DNA from: Astropecten irregularis
Lineage: Eukaryota > Echinodermata > Asteroidea > Paxillosida > Astropectinidae
DNA: 64,000 nt
Assembly: GCA_963971285.1 (NCBI GenBank)
Contig: OZ020258.1
Coordinates: 11,986,614-12,050,613 of the forward strand
Direction of reading: 5' to 3'
The notes under the pieces were generated by a model. The model did not search any database. It saw only the letters and a list, made by a program, of their open reading frames with translations, and was not told where the DNA came from. Numbering within the stretch: the stretch's first letter is position 1; each line of letters begins with the position of its first letter. Of the stretch, positions 34,653-47,400 are shown piece by piece. The position numbers and the translations under genes are program-made.

Positions 34653-36562
34653 CATAATGTCGCTGGGGTGAGTTAACCTTTCTATATGCACTTCTGTTGA
34701 GGCTCAGTTCATGATAGGGTATAATAAGCCATTGAATTCAGCGGCTCCATCTCAAAATCTATGAAATTTATCACCTCGCTTCATCCCATCTCATTTCAGA
34801 TAAAAAAAAAACTGACGTAATTTGTTTTTTAAGTCGTCAATTTTCCTTGCCGACAGTGGACAGTCGTAGTTTATAATACAAAAGCACCGTGACGCATAAA
34901 TGTCGTTGCCAATGTGTTTTTGGCGCGTAGGCTTCATACTTATCTCCAATTAATAGTTTTTTTGTCTGATTGCCTCATTTGCCAAACAATGAACTTTATC
35001 TCGTGATTTACGCAAAGAAAACGTAATGGTCTTCATTATGGGCCTTTTTTGGGTGGGATACCATCTGCGAATCGAATGGTTTTCGTCCCCAAATGCACTA
35101 TGGTCATGAGTACATTGAACTCTGTACTGTACATGTACAACAAAAGTGTCATACTGCAAAAATGAAGGAAGACAAAAAAATGATATTACAAATTGTTTTT
35201 CTATGTAAACGACATAATGCAACGAGCTTTGATTGTCATTGTGGCCCTATGCCAAGTTTTTGTTCCCCCGAATCAGGGCCTTTTGAGTGTTTTTTTTTCT
35301 TTTTGAGAGTGACATCAGGAGTGTGTGATGTATCAATCTTGAATGGGCAATAGGCGATGCTTTGTAGCCATATTGTCATTAAGAAAAAAATGGTCTTTAT
35401 GCACAAAATCCAGGCACCCGACCATTGCACTATACACAAACCGATTAGGGTATTATAACTCGCAGCCACTTAAAATAATGTTCGTGGCTTCTGAACAAAA
35501 GAAAACAGTTATATTACTTCACGCGCGTGATAAGTTGAAGCTGCATATTGCTGATTTTTTTTTTTTTCGACTCCTAATTTTCGTGTTTTTTTCCCCTCCT
35601 GTTTTGTTAATATATAATCCCTTTCATTGAGTAAACGTAAGCTCGTCACTTTAGAGAAATATGGACATTTTTTTTCGGTATTGTCCGCGGTGTTGTGTGT
35701 TTGGTGGGTGGGAGCGCGGAGCAACGTGCGGGGCAATTTTTTCGCGCTTGGCTCCCCCGCCAAGTCAAACGGATTTACCCCTCTCGTGCTCGGGCGGTTG
35801 TTCCCCTTTTTTTAGTCCTTTTCATCTGCCGTACTGGTTTGCAACATGGACGGCCAAATGTTAGCAAAACATTACCATCTTGTCGGCAGACGTTTGCGAC
35901 CGGCACATTCAATCATGTTTTTTTTTTTGGCGCGGGGTTGGCAAACTGTTTATTTTTGACAGAAAATATAATCTATTATTTGTCGGTACGTCTTCGAAAC
36001 TAATTTCAAGAGTTTATTGTGTTTGGAAATTTGCGATGGATTTTTTTCTCAACTGATTATTTTGTTACGTGTTTTTGTTTCTTTTGTAGTTGCTGTTGTT
36101 GTTGTTGTTTCTGTTGTTTTGTTTTATTGTTGTATTTTGTGTTTTATTGTTGTTTCTGTTGTTGTTGTTTTGTTTTGTTGTCGTTGTTTCTGTTGTAGTT
36201 GTTGTTTTGCTGTTGTTGCTGTCGCTGTTTGTGTTGTTGTTGTTGCTGTTGTTGTTGAAGTTTACAGTCTCTTGCATAGCGTGTTTCAAAACAGAGTTGA
36301 ATAAAAAAGTAATAATCCATTCATAACCCAATCTAAATAATTTGTAAAAATAAATCGAATGAAATAGGACTGCATCGGGAACCTGTCATGAATGCTACTT
36401 AATTTGCTACCAAAACACATGTACACGTACATTGATATGACTGCTTTCACACGAGTTTTCAACGGGTTCAAATGAAATATTCCCAGGGGTTTTATTCGTG
36501 TTTGAATTGTGTTGGAACAAACAAAGTACTGTACATATAATTTTCTTTCATGTGCCTTGCCT
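34653..36562. other. Non-coding; GC patch and TTG microsatellite
   Basis: 35690-35790 is moderately GC-rich. 36080-36260 is a TTG/TTC-rich microsatellite-like tract, similar to the window's start. No supported exon. Confidence 0.45.
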
Positions 36563-36949
36563 TTGAAGGCAGCTTACAGGATTTGCAAGCCCTCCAGAAA
36601 AATGATTGAGTTTGAGACAGAAAATGGACTCAACAGTTCGTAAACAGTGCAAACAGTCACCATGGGAAATCTTGGTTCATCAGATGCTGGGTTTTTCAAG
36701 GAAATCGAGATTTAATGTCTTTTAAAAAGATCGTTCGTCCGACCGATAGCATTTCGAAAGCGTGGTGTTACCGTGAAGGATTCGGAGGGGGGCAAGATTA
36801 TTTCGGCCGCATTCCTGCTATCCAGATGAACAAAGCGTGAAAAGGGTACACGAAACAACGTCTGTAATGAAGTTTAAGACCTTCAATTCTGTTTAAGTAC
36901 CAAATTCAGCCAAAACGCACATCTTTGCAAATCCTATATGCTCCCTTGA
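36563..36949 (+). mobile_element. Family B MITE, copy 6
   Basis: Full B interior; the flanking TTAA has mutated to TTGA at both ends. Confidence 0.8.
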
Positions 36950-38198
36950 AGGGGCATAACATGAAATGATTAAAAGTTGGCTATTGAAATGAATGATGTT
37001 TGTAATCCGTATACAAATGTGCACTGAATTTGAGCCAACTATTTGGGGAAAGTTGTGGCGAATACGGTTGTCTTATTTGGAATTGAGAACAGTCTGCCAA
37101 GTATAATTTTATGCACATAATAGTTATTTACTCAAACTTTGAGGAGTTGATCTACCAAAGATTGATTGGAAACAACGATAAGAAAGACGTGGATTCTTAT
37201 ACCAAAAAATGCGCGTTTTTTCATCGCGACAATAGCCGCTAAACGACATTGCTTTTGTGGAATTTGTTTTCGAATGGAAAACGGTTGTAGTTTTTTTCCA
37301 TTGTGGTTTTAATAGCTCAAGGCATTTTTTTTATTTGAAGTGCCAAATATCATTGGCGGCTTGATGTTGTTTCGGGAAGGATACGTTAACAATCCTTGAC
37401 GTTTGATGATGATGTAGTAGGTCTGTGGATGTGTTATCGCCGGCTTCTGTAAGCATAAGGACGTGGTGTCTGAGAAACAAAGGCGCAAAGAGCCGGCCGG
37501 TTTTGACGGTAAACGGCGGGTATTTGAGAGGGGCTCAAGCTAGCTTGAGGAGTGAAAAATGTGCAAATCCGCCATCGGTTGCAGCACGGCTGTAAGCGAG
37601 CTCGAAACGTCTGGTCCGCTCGTCTGGAGTACTGCTAACACTAATGCATTATCGTTCTTGACAGTTTCAAGTTTAAAATGTGTAAAACCAGTCGTGGAGA
37701 AGTAGATAGACAACGACCACAGGCGAATTTTGCATGGGGTGAAAAAGGAAGAGGAATTATTAAACAAACCACCACCAGATCGGTGCGAATTTATGGTTAA
37801 TCCCGGAGAGCAGCGGGTACGGATTAAGGGTATCAACGGGACAATAGTTGCGACCCCCCGGCGGCTCGCGACCAGCAGCGGCCCGGTCGGGCTGGTGGCG
37901 CGGAAGGACCGGGGCCTGCCGCCCCGTGTCCGCTGTCTTGCACGGGCGCGGCGACGGCGGAAACATCCCCCGTGGGCTGATCCGGTATAGACTGTATTAT
38001 ACATGTACACGTACTTGGTTAATTTCCTGTGGTTAAAGTGTTGATCTGCTGGCGTGAACCGCGTTGACCCCACCTGGGCGTGGCCAGGAGGGGTAAGGAA
38101 GGGGGGAGGAGGGGGGGTAGGCAGTTTTCGCCCTCTCAAAATATATCCCAAAAGTGGCCTCCCTATAGCTCTTCCTTCCCCAAAAATATAAACACACA
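36950..38198. other. Non-coding stretch with a strong GC-rich island
   Basis: 37490-37990 is the most GC-rich block left of CFAP95. It keeps frames open on both strands (225 codons minus, 86 plus), but they lack splice sites and known motifs, so I treat it as a CpG-rich regulatory or promoter island. Confidence 0.4.
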
Positions 38199-38402
38199 AA
38201 TTTGCTAAGCATGACATTTATGTCTTAATAAAAACCGTGGTTTAAATGTTGTGTATATCACTCATTCACTTGTGATTGTTCTTTGGCTGTTGTTTGCTGA
38301 CCATGAATATCAAATGGAATTTTTAAGGCTGTTTGTTTTATTGGGCAAGACATTTTTGTGCTAAGCAAGTTTTTCTGCTTAACAGTTTTATGAAATTGGC
38401 CC
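38199..38402. repeat. Family C foldback, left-truncated copy
   Basis: Interior and right end (TTTATGAAATTGGCCCC) as in family C; the left end is missing. A decayed hammerhead-like block (minus strand, TGCTAGGATCGAAACGC) follows at 38403-38445. Confidence 0.7.
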
Positions 38403-38478
38403 CTGATGCGTTTCGATCCTAGCACTAGCAGGATCTTAACTGAAGGCCAAGCTATTAGCCTTCGATAAAGATCTGAAC

Positions 38479-38825
38479 TCCAAGCAGGCGCGGTTCTACG
38501 GGGGGGCTAGGGGGGGCTGTAGCCCCCCAAACATTTTGTCTAGCCCCCCCAAAAAAATGCAAGTGAAAAAAAAAAATTCTTGAAAGTACTGGATTTTTTC
38601 AGTTATTAAGCGCCAATTACATAAAAAACGCGTTGTGTGGCCTATAATGTGCATGTTTTTCGACCCCCATAGAGTTAAATTTAACTCTATGTCGACCCCT
38701 AATAAGACATAGCAGAAGCGAGTGTTAGAAGAACCCAAAATAGTGGGTCTTCTAGCCCCCCCCCCCCCCCAAAAAAAAAAAAATATTGGCTCTTCTAGCC
38801 CCCCAAGCATTTTATTTTTCAGGTG
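38479..38825. repeat. Foldback with AGCCCCCC arms
   Basis: GGGGGGCTAGGGGGGGCTGT near the left end and TCTAGCCCCCC blocks inside and at the right. The internal GACCCCNATAGAGTTAAATT is itself palindromic. Superfamily unclear. Confidence 0.5.
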
Positions 38826-39081
38826 ATCATTTTGGCTGATGAGAAGTTTATAATTAAGCTTATTACTTGCACTGTTTAAAATAGCGATATGTTTTTAAAT
38901 AGTGACGTCACTCTCAAGTGCTTCGATCTTAGAATGTGTCAAATTCAGTTGGGGTCCAATTAAACGACTACGGCTGTATGTTGTTACAGACAACATAGCG
39001 CATCTACCTGCTGTCATGTCAGATGTATAGCAGCATGGCCAGCCGTAGCTGTAGCCGATTACAGCATAATGTACGAAGATG

Positions 39082-39483
39082 TTAAAGGCAGCGTACAGGA
39101 TTTGCAAGGCCTCCAAAAAAATTCATTGAGTTTGAGACAGAAAATGGACTCAACAGTTCGTAAGCAGTTCAAACAGTCACCATGGGAAACTTTGGTTCAT
39201 CAGAATGATGCTGGTTTTTTCAAGGAAATCAAGATTTAGTGTAAATGTATTTTCCAAAGATCGTTCGTCCGAACGTTTTAGTAGCATTTCGAAAGCGCGA
39301 TGTAACCGTGAAGGATTCGGAGGGGGGCAAGATTATTTCGGCCGTATTTCTGCTATCCAGATGAACAAAGCGTAAAAAGGTTCATGAAACAACGTCCATA
39401 AGGAAGTTTAAGACCTTCACTTCTGTTTAAGTACCACATTCAGCCAAAACGCACCTCTTTGCAAATCCTATATGCTCCCTTAA
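39082..39483 (+). mobile_element. Family B TTAA-flanked MITE, copy 7
   Basis: TTAA at 39082-39085 and 39480-39483; full B interior. Confidence 0.85.
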
Positions 39484-40477
39484 ACAATGTAAATACTATA
39501 ACTTGTACATGTACATGTATGCATGCAAAATGACGGTTGTTTCTCAAGTGTTGGTGAAATTACTCACTTACAGTGCTGTTTAATGTGTAGGCCCCCCTAT
39601 TTATAGGTGTTTTATTTGTATGCAAATTAGAATTTCCATATTCATGAGAAAAACTATGATGTCATCAAGGGTGAAGCTATTTTTAGGAGATTGTGCTGAA
39701 TATGTTTCTTCCAAACAACCAGAAGAGCATTATACATTGCCAAACATTATCGGTGGGGTTCAAAATAAAAAAGGGTGGTGGACTGGTAGCCAGTCTAGTT
39801 TATGGAGGACTGAAAAAAGCAGCTTAATTACTACCAAGTGATTATTTTTTTTATGTTTTATTAAGCATTCAAGTGACACGGCTTTTTGTATGTACAACGT
39901 TTTAATTATTACTCCAATTAATTATTTTCACAGACATGATTTACAGATTCATGACCGCAAAATGCACTCAAAAATGTTGATAAAAAAAACCCCAAATTTT
40001 CTTCCAATATGATTTTCATTTTATGGTGAAAAATTAAAAAATCACTGAAAACATAGACATGAATAAAATCGGTGGCGTCCAAAATACCGAACAAGCGGAA
40101 TTGAACCAGGTTCGAATCCTGCAATAGCACATTTTCTTTGTAAATTTTTAAATGGCCTAATTTTTAAGATTCTGTTGTTGTTAATTTGGTACTAAAATAT
40201 TTTACATACGGGAATTGTTTTTCCTAACAGATTCTGCTGAAAATTCAAACAGGTTTTTCTTTACAATATAAATAATGGTATGAAAACGATATTTGGTACA
40301 AGAGAAAAATAAGATTGAAAGGGATAAAAAATAGAATTGTTAAACACTTGTAGAAAATGACGGCTGTATAAAAAGACACGCCAACTTTTCATGAAAATCA
40401 CAAATTCACGATTGAAACTTTAGTGTAACTTGTATCATGCAAAGCGAGTGCTATGGTCAACTTTTGCTAATGTATAC
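39484..40477. other. Non-coding A+T-rich stretch
   Basis: Nothing supported. A GGTTCGAATCCTGCAATAGC at about 40109 resembles a lone tRNA B-box. Confidence 0.4.
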
Positions 40478-40733
40478 ACCGATCCGACAGTGCGACCATG
40501 GAGGTAGGAAACACCCGCCATTACTGCAGTGTCCCCGCCCGTATTTTGTCCGGCAACAAAAGAATTTATGTCCGCCGCACTCGATACTGCAGGGTGTGCA
40601 TCCCCTAATCATGACGTATACCCTGCAATTATAGAGTGCGGCGGAGCGTAAATTCTTTTGTTGCCGGACAAAAGGCAGGCAGGGACACTCCAGTAATGGC
40701 GGACAGTACATCGTGTCGTCAGATCGGTGTATA
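40478..40733. repeat. Family F foldback, copy 1
   Basis: Inverted ends ACACCGATCCGAC / GATCGGTGTAT. Long inverted arms contain TTTGTCCGGCAACAAAAGAA and CGCCATTACTGCAGTGTCCC. Other copies: 51194-51427 and 63892-64000 (cut by the window end). Confidence 0.8.
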
Positions 40734-40825
40734 TTGATTTATACATTGGAATGAAGATGTTTAGATGTTTAAATATTGGTATAAATGCAAGGACCATATT
40801 TGCGGTGAAAACATTGGAATAAGGG

Positions 40826-40942
40826 CCCGTTTGTTTAATGCACGGGATCACAAATTCTGCGGATCCCGATCCCATTTTAGCGTACCCTGCATAGGAGGTG
40901 GATCCCTAAATATGGGATCCTTTGCGTGAAACAAACAGGCCC
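40826..40942. repeat. Short foldback, AGGGCCCGTTTGTTT ends
   Basis: AGGGCCCGTTTGTTTAATGC at the left and GTGAAACAAACAGGCCCT at the right are inverted, with GGGATC partners inside. A related right end (CGAAACAAACATGCCCT) is at about 63870-63887. Confidence 0.65.
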
Positions 40943-41017
40943 TAAGAGTAGTCATCCGCACAGCAGCATATCTAGGGAAAACGGCGCCCGGGGCAAGCGC
41001 TAAAGTGGGTACCATTA

Positions 41018-41123
41018 TGGGACTGAAACTTTCACAGATGACTGTTACTGTATCTGTCTTGATATTTTTACCCATGAATCTGTATTTCTATCATAAAAAC
41101 CAAAGTATGATATTACCTTTAAC
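41018..41123 (-). repeat. Family A MITE, end fragment
   Basis: Matches only the TIR-proximal third of family A (GGGACTGAAACTTTCACAGA to CCTTTAA). Confidence 0.7.
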
Positions 41124-41232
41124 GTATTGTGTTGGTGGGCTATTTTCAGATTCAACAACCCAACAAAGCAAGGACAGTTTTTAGACCGTTGAAACATTGG
41201 GAAATTCATATTTATGTGCATTGTCATTTTCT

Positions 41233-41421
41233 CTATTCCAGGGCTTGAGGTATAGTGTTGGTCGGCTGGTAGTAATCCCGTTTCAGCTGGGAATTGGCGT
41301 ACTGTCCGCTCTCGTCCTGCCACGTGTTGCGGCCGAACCGCCTGTAGTCCGCCGTGTCGGTGAACTGGCTCTGGCAGTGCCGCAAGACGTTGGAGTTGTC
41401 GGCGAAGTCTGGGGGCTGCTC
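41233..41421 (-). CDS. CFAP95: CFAP95 exon 5 (stop)
   Basis: Acceptor ...CTTGCCCAACAG, 62 codons plus TAG at 41233-41235. Contains LRHCQSQFTDTADYRRFG and NTWQDESGQYANS, the most conserved part of the family. I see no AATAAA on the minus strand close downstream; a family A fragment begins about 110 bp further on. Confidence 0.95.
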   Translation of the reverse strand, partial: EQPPDFADNSNVLRHCQSQFTDTADYRRFGRNTWQDESGQYANSQLKRDYYQPTNTIPQALE

Positions 41422-44400
41422 CTGTTGGGCAAGAAACAGGTAATTTGTTGGTCAATTGCCTTGGTGCCCCTGGCCATTTCCTTTGATACCCATGGTTCTT
41501 GTCCTTGCCTTCGTGCCCATGCCCTGGGGCCAATTTCATAGAGCTGCTTAAGCACCAAAATTTGCTTAAGCACCAAAAATGTTTGTAAATAAAATCAGTA
41601 TGCCAGCCAAAACTCCATGTGAATGTTATGCTCAGCAATCAATGGCTGAATATACGGTAAGTCAAAAGCAGTAAACATCATATGACACTTTGGTTGGTAG
41701 TCCTGTTTGATCAAGGAAGACTTTTCATGCTTGAGCAAGTTTTGTGCTTAAGCAGCTCTATGAAAATTGCCCCTGGTTACCCTGTTTATTGCCTCATTTG
41801 CCCTATTTTACCCGGTGCCCCTGGTCATTGCCTTGGTGCCCCTGACCATTGTCTTTGATGCCCAAAGTCTATGCCTTGGTGCCCATGCCTTGGTTGTCCT
41901 GGCATTTATCTTTAAGGCGCTAGTAATTGCCTTGGTGCCTCTGGTCATTCCCTTTAGTGTCCCTGGTCATTGCCTTAATAGTGCCCCTGTTCATTGCCTT
42001 TAGTGCTCCTGCCAATTGCCTTATTAGTTTATTAGTGACCCTGGTCGTTGCCTTGGTGTCCCTGGTCATTGCCTTGGTGCCCCTGGTCATTGACTTTAGT
42101 GCCCTAGGTCATTGCCTTGGTGCCCCAGGTCATTGGTGCCCCTGGTCATTGCCTTGTTGCCCCTTGTCATTGCCTTGGTGCCCCTGGTCATTAGTGCCCC
42201 TGGTTGTTGCCTTGGTGCCCCTGGTCATTGCCTTTAGTGCCCTAGGTCATTGTCTTGGTGCCCATGGTCATTAGTGCCCACGGTTGTTCTGGTCATTGCC
42301 TTTTGTGCCCTAGGTCATTGTCTTGGTGCCCATGGTCATTAGTGCCCATGGTTGTTCTGGTCATTGCCTTTAGTGCCCCTGCCAATTGCCTTAATAGTGT
42401 GCCCGGTCATTGGTGCCCCTGGTCATTGCCTTTAGTGCCCTAGGTCATTGTCTTGGTGCCCATGGTCATTGGTGCCCATGGTTGTTCTGGTCATTGCCTT
42501 TAGTGCCCCTGCTAATTGCCTTAATAGTGTCCCCGGTCATTGGTGCCCCTGGTCATTGCCTTGTTGCCCCTGGTCATTAGTGCCCCTGGTCATTTCCTTG
42601 GTGCCCCTGGTCATTGCCTTTAGTGCCCTAGGCCATTGCCTTAATTGGTGCCCATGGTCATTGGTGCCCACGGTCGTTCTGATCATTGCCTTTAGTGCCC
42701 CTGCCAATTGCCTTAATAGTGCCCCTGGTCATTAGTGCCCTTGGTCATTCCCTTGTTGCCCCTGGTCATTGCCTTGGTGCCCCTGGTCATTGCCTTTAGT
42801 GCCCTAGGTCATTGCCTTGGTGCCCATGGTCATTGGTGCCCATGGTCGTTTTGGTCATTGCCTTTAGTGCCCCTACCAATTGCCTTAATAGTGCCCCTGG
42901 TCATTGGTGCCCCTGGTCATTGATTTTGTGCTCCAGGTCAGAGGTGCCCCTGGTCATTGCCTTTAGTGCCCTAGGTCATTGCCTTGGTGCCCATGGTCAT
43001 TGGTGCCCATGGTCGTTCTGGTCATTGCCTTTAGTGCCCCTACCAATTGCCTTAATAGTGCCCCTGGTCATTAGTGCCCCTGGTCATTGGTCCCCCTGGT
43101 CATTGCCATTTAATAGTGCCCCTGCCAATTGCCTTAATAGTGCCCCTGGTTATTGCTTTGGTGCCCCTGGTCATTGCCTTGGTGTTCCCTATCATCATCT
43201 CAGCTCCCTTGTCAATTTACCTCTGTTCTCTGTCAAGTACAGCATTCAAGTACACATTCTCTCATCCAGAATAATTCATCATTAACCAAAGAGGGACAAA
43301 TTAATCACCCAAGCAGCCCAGGGGGGATCGTTTCCACTACAATGCTCAAGTCTGTTAAAGGTAATATCATACTTTGGTTTTTGCCAAAGAAATACAGATT
43401 CATGGGCAAAAATATCAAGGACAATACAGTAACAGTCATCTGTGAAAACTTCAGTCCCATACAGTGCTCACTTTTTGAGAAAACAGTGAAAAACAGCCGC
43501 AGTATTTCTTAAGTCTTTTCTCTTTTATTTTTGTTCTTTGAAAAGATCAAAAAGATTTCCGGTCGTTGATTTACTAATTTCTGGATAAATACACCATTTC
43601 AAGCAAAAAAAACATTTAACGGTATGTTTCTACCAGCGGCATCTTCATACCCTGAAAGTTATACGTAAATCTGTGAACATTTCTGTTTTTGGTTTCTTAC
43701 CAAAGTATGATACTTCCTTTAAGCACTTTAAGCAAAATGTCCTTACCGGGACGGGCGTGTATGGGTAAGGCGGCTTGTAATCGGCTCTGTTTGTCGTCTC
43801 CAAGTGTCTCTTGTCGTGCTCCGGGTGATGGCGGGGCAGAACGGCTCCGTAGCCCGTCTTAGACCGACCTGTATCTCTGTATTGAATAAAGAAGCAGCAT
43901 AAATGGGAGATGATTCAGAGCAATCAATGAATTTTAGGCCCTATTCCAAACCTCGGCTCTGGCTCATAAAGTTAAAACTCTGTTGCATCCATACAGCATT
44001 TTTACTGTTTGCAGTTAAACAGATCGGTTTTTTTGGGGGTTTTAAGAGGTCATGCACTGTGCCTTGACCCCATACGAGCTTCCAGTTATAAAATAAAGCG
44101 CGCGGATTGATCTGTGTGCTGAATATAAAACAACCGTGCCAAAACATGTGTTATGTAACCAGCTGCCAGGCTTTCCTGCACTGAAACAGGATGTCGGAAA
44201 GTTATTCTGTTCTAACTGCGTGTTAGCAGTAAACTCAATAGGTTTTAAGCGCTAAACCCTCCTCCCGAGCAGTTTTAACTTTGGTGTTTTAGCGGCAGAT
44301 GAAACCAATCAGTTTTAAATATAAAACCGGTTTACAGTGTCCAGACCATAGAGATACATACTAATAAACTAGAGGGCGGGCTCAGCGAAATTTCTGTGAC

Positions 44401-47400
44401 AACATGGGGATCGATCTGCCATTACTGAAATGGGCACTGCGAGGGCGCTTTACTATCCTTGTTGTGTATGTACGGCGTAGGCCTGTGTACTGTAGTTTAT
44501 GCAAGTGCTCCGTCACTCCGTTGCGGTATGGCACGCATGCGTATACATAATTCGTATGCGCTCACAGCGCCACAGTACAGGGGAGTATTGCGCGTCTGCC
44601 CTCTAGTTTATTAGTATAATGGTCCAGACACAATTTGTTAAAACTGATCGGGATAAAACGGTGACTTTAGCGAAAAATTAAAATCCTGTCTGAACGTACC
44701 CCATGTTAAAGTCAAGGGTATGGTTCCTATTCAGAACCTACTGTATGTACCTGTCTATATCTGCACTGTTGTATGTATCAATGGTCACCATGGGTTTCCT
44801 GGTTTCTCTCTCTTCAAAGTTTTTCTTGAGGTGAATCTGCTGCATGGAATACTGAGTGGTCGTCAGCGGGAAAGACTGCACCCAGAGGAGAGCAAGAAAA
44901 AAAGGGTAAGAAAATCATTTAGTATCATTACTTTGTTTGGTTTAAAGGTAGTATCATACTTTGGTTTTTATCAAAGTAATACAGATTCATGGGCAAACAT
45001 ATCAAGGAAGATACAGTATCAGTCATCTGTGAAAATTTCAGTCCCATACCGTGCCCACTTTTTGAGAAAACAGTGAAAAACAGCCACAGTTTTTCTGAAG
45101 TCTTTTCTCTTTTATTTTTGATCTTTTAAAAGATCAAAAAGATTTTTGGTTGTTGTTTTACTAATTTCTGGATAAATGCAGCATTTCAGGCGGAACAATT
45201 TTAACGGTATGTTTCTACCACCACCATCTTCATACCCTGTTAAGTTATACGTAAATCTATGAACATTTCTGTTTTGGTTTCTTAGCAACGTAATGTATGA
45301 TACTACCTTTAAAGGCAGCGTACAGGATTTGCAAGGACTCCAAAAAAAAGAAAAAAAATTGAGACAGAAAATGGACTCAACAGTTCGTAAACAGTGCAAA
45401 CCATGGGAAATCTTGGTTCATCAGGTGCTGGGTTTTTCAAAGAAATCAAGATTTAGTGTCTTTTAAAAAGAAGATTGTTCGTCCGAACGAGAAATCCTTG
45501 ACACAAACGACACATGTGCACAATTATCATTTATTATATCAACTATTCTTTGAAAATGTCACTGTAAAAATCATTGTTCTCCTTTTTTAATAAAAACATC
45601 ACATCACTACAGAAAAACATAATTAATTATATTTTTTTAAAGTGAGAAATAAGAAGTAAACAATTAATACATTATTTTTAAATTACAATAAATAAAAAAA
45701 TATATATAAAAACATTTTAATAAATTATTCAAGTGAGTACTTTAAAGAAGAAAAATGAGCAATTTAATATATTCTATGTTCACACACAATGAGCTTAAAC
45801 CAAAATGACATTGAAACAAAAATCTAGTATTTTTAAAAACCTGCACTGACAAGAACAGGTTTTTCATGTCAAAAATAAAAAAGAAAAGAGATGAAAATTG
45901 ATAGGACTGCCTGGTTTAATTTTCCCCTTTGTTTAACGCTGCCCTCTCGTATCCGGTTACGACTAGCCCGGCCAGGCAGCCACTGCTGCTGTCTTGCACG
46001 CACATGCACGACACCCCCCCCCCCCCTCCCCTTACCACCAGACAGATATGTTTACATGCTCTACTGGGGGATTTCACAGCATTAAACAAAACCAACCAGT
46101 CCCCCCCCCCAAAAAAAAAAAAAATCATCTTTTTTGAGATCCGTGTCCACTCCTCAAGGTTTATACTGTAGATCTTTAAGTGTCTTCCCGCTTTCCTCCC
46201 TACCCTTCTCTTACAGATTGTGACAGGGGCGACTGGAGCTGGTTTTCGGCAGGCTAGACCCCCCCCCCCACCAAGCCACTCCCCCCCCCCCCCCTTGGAG
46301 AAAGAGAAAAAAAAACCAGTGGGCTTGATTAATGAGAAGTAAAGTGTTTTTAAAATGAGCCACATGCATCTTGCCAGAACCCCTTTTGACCTAATTCTTC
46401 AAACGCCACTTTTCCTTTTTTTTTTTTCTTCGATTTCTCCATCCTTCAGGCTCTCTAGAGGAGGGAGATTCTGTTGAAATTGGCTTTTTTTTTTTTTGGT
46501 TGGTTCCTCAGGTTTAATAATAATTCTAAATACTGTATTTCTTCTTATACTCAGACAATTTGTGACCGACAATCCCCCGCTAGATAAACTCCCGAGGATA
46601 CCCGGCTAACGACCAGCGACATGCTCTCTCCCCCCACCCCCCCTTGCAAAATTGGACAGCGCGAGCCGATTCGGGTTTCAACGCTGCCTTCGGCGTGCTA
46701 GCAAAACTAGCCTGCACATCCTCAACGTTATTGTTTCGGTTCAATTGGTCGGCGCGGCGACTTGGGATGGAAGTAGTTAAGAAACACACCAAAAAAAAAA
46801 AGAGGATTTGAGCCGGTTCACGTGCGCCAAACCGACGGAAAAGGAGAAATCAAAATTGTTAGTCCAAGATTATTGGAAGGAGGCTTATGGCATGCGTCAA
46901 CCGATATGAGAGAGTGCAGGTTACATTGGGGGAAAGCTCAGAAAATGCTGCATGGTAGGGGTGACCCAAAGATCTGGGGCCAAATTCACGTCACTGCTTA
47001 GCACAAAAAATTGCTACTAAGCATGACATTTCTGTCTTAATATAAAACAGGGTTAACAACCAAATTTCAATGAGTTGTGTATCGCTTGTGATTGTTCTTT
47101 GGCTGCTGTTCACTGACCATGAATATCAAATGACATTTTTTAATGGGGGTTTGTCTTATTAAGCAAGACATCTTTTTGCTAAGCAGATTTTTGTGCAAAC
47201 CAGCGCCTTGAAATTGGCCCCTGTACACACTCAGAAACCGTACTATTAACCTAACATTACACCTGTTAGGGTCCAAGGATCAATTTACACACGACTGTTA
47301 AACTTGTAATGGTACAGAACTCTTAACGACCCCCTCGGCCTCCTCAAAATTGTTTCAGTTTCCATGAGTATAAAGCTAATTCCTGCTTGTTGAAACTAAA

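Noticed and set aside
37540..38217. 225-codon minus-strand frame
   Set aside because: It arises from a GC-rich island with few stop codons. The opposite strand is open too, and no motifs or splice junctions support it.
41927..43285. Several overlapping frames of 60-157 codons
   Set aside because: They are minisatellite translations (VPLVIALVPL-like repeats) in CFAP95 intron 4.
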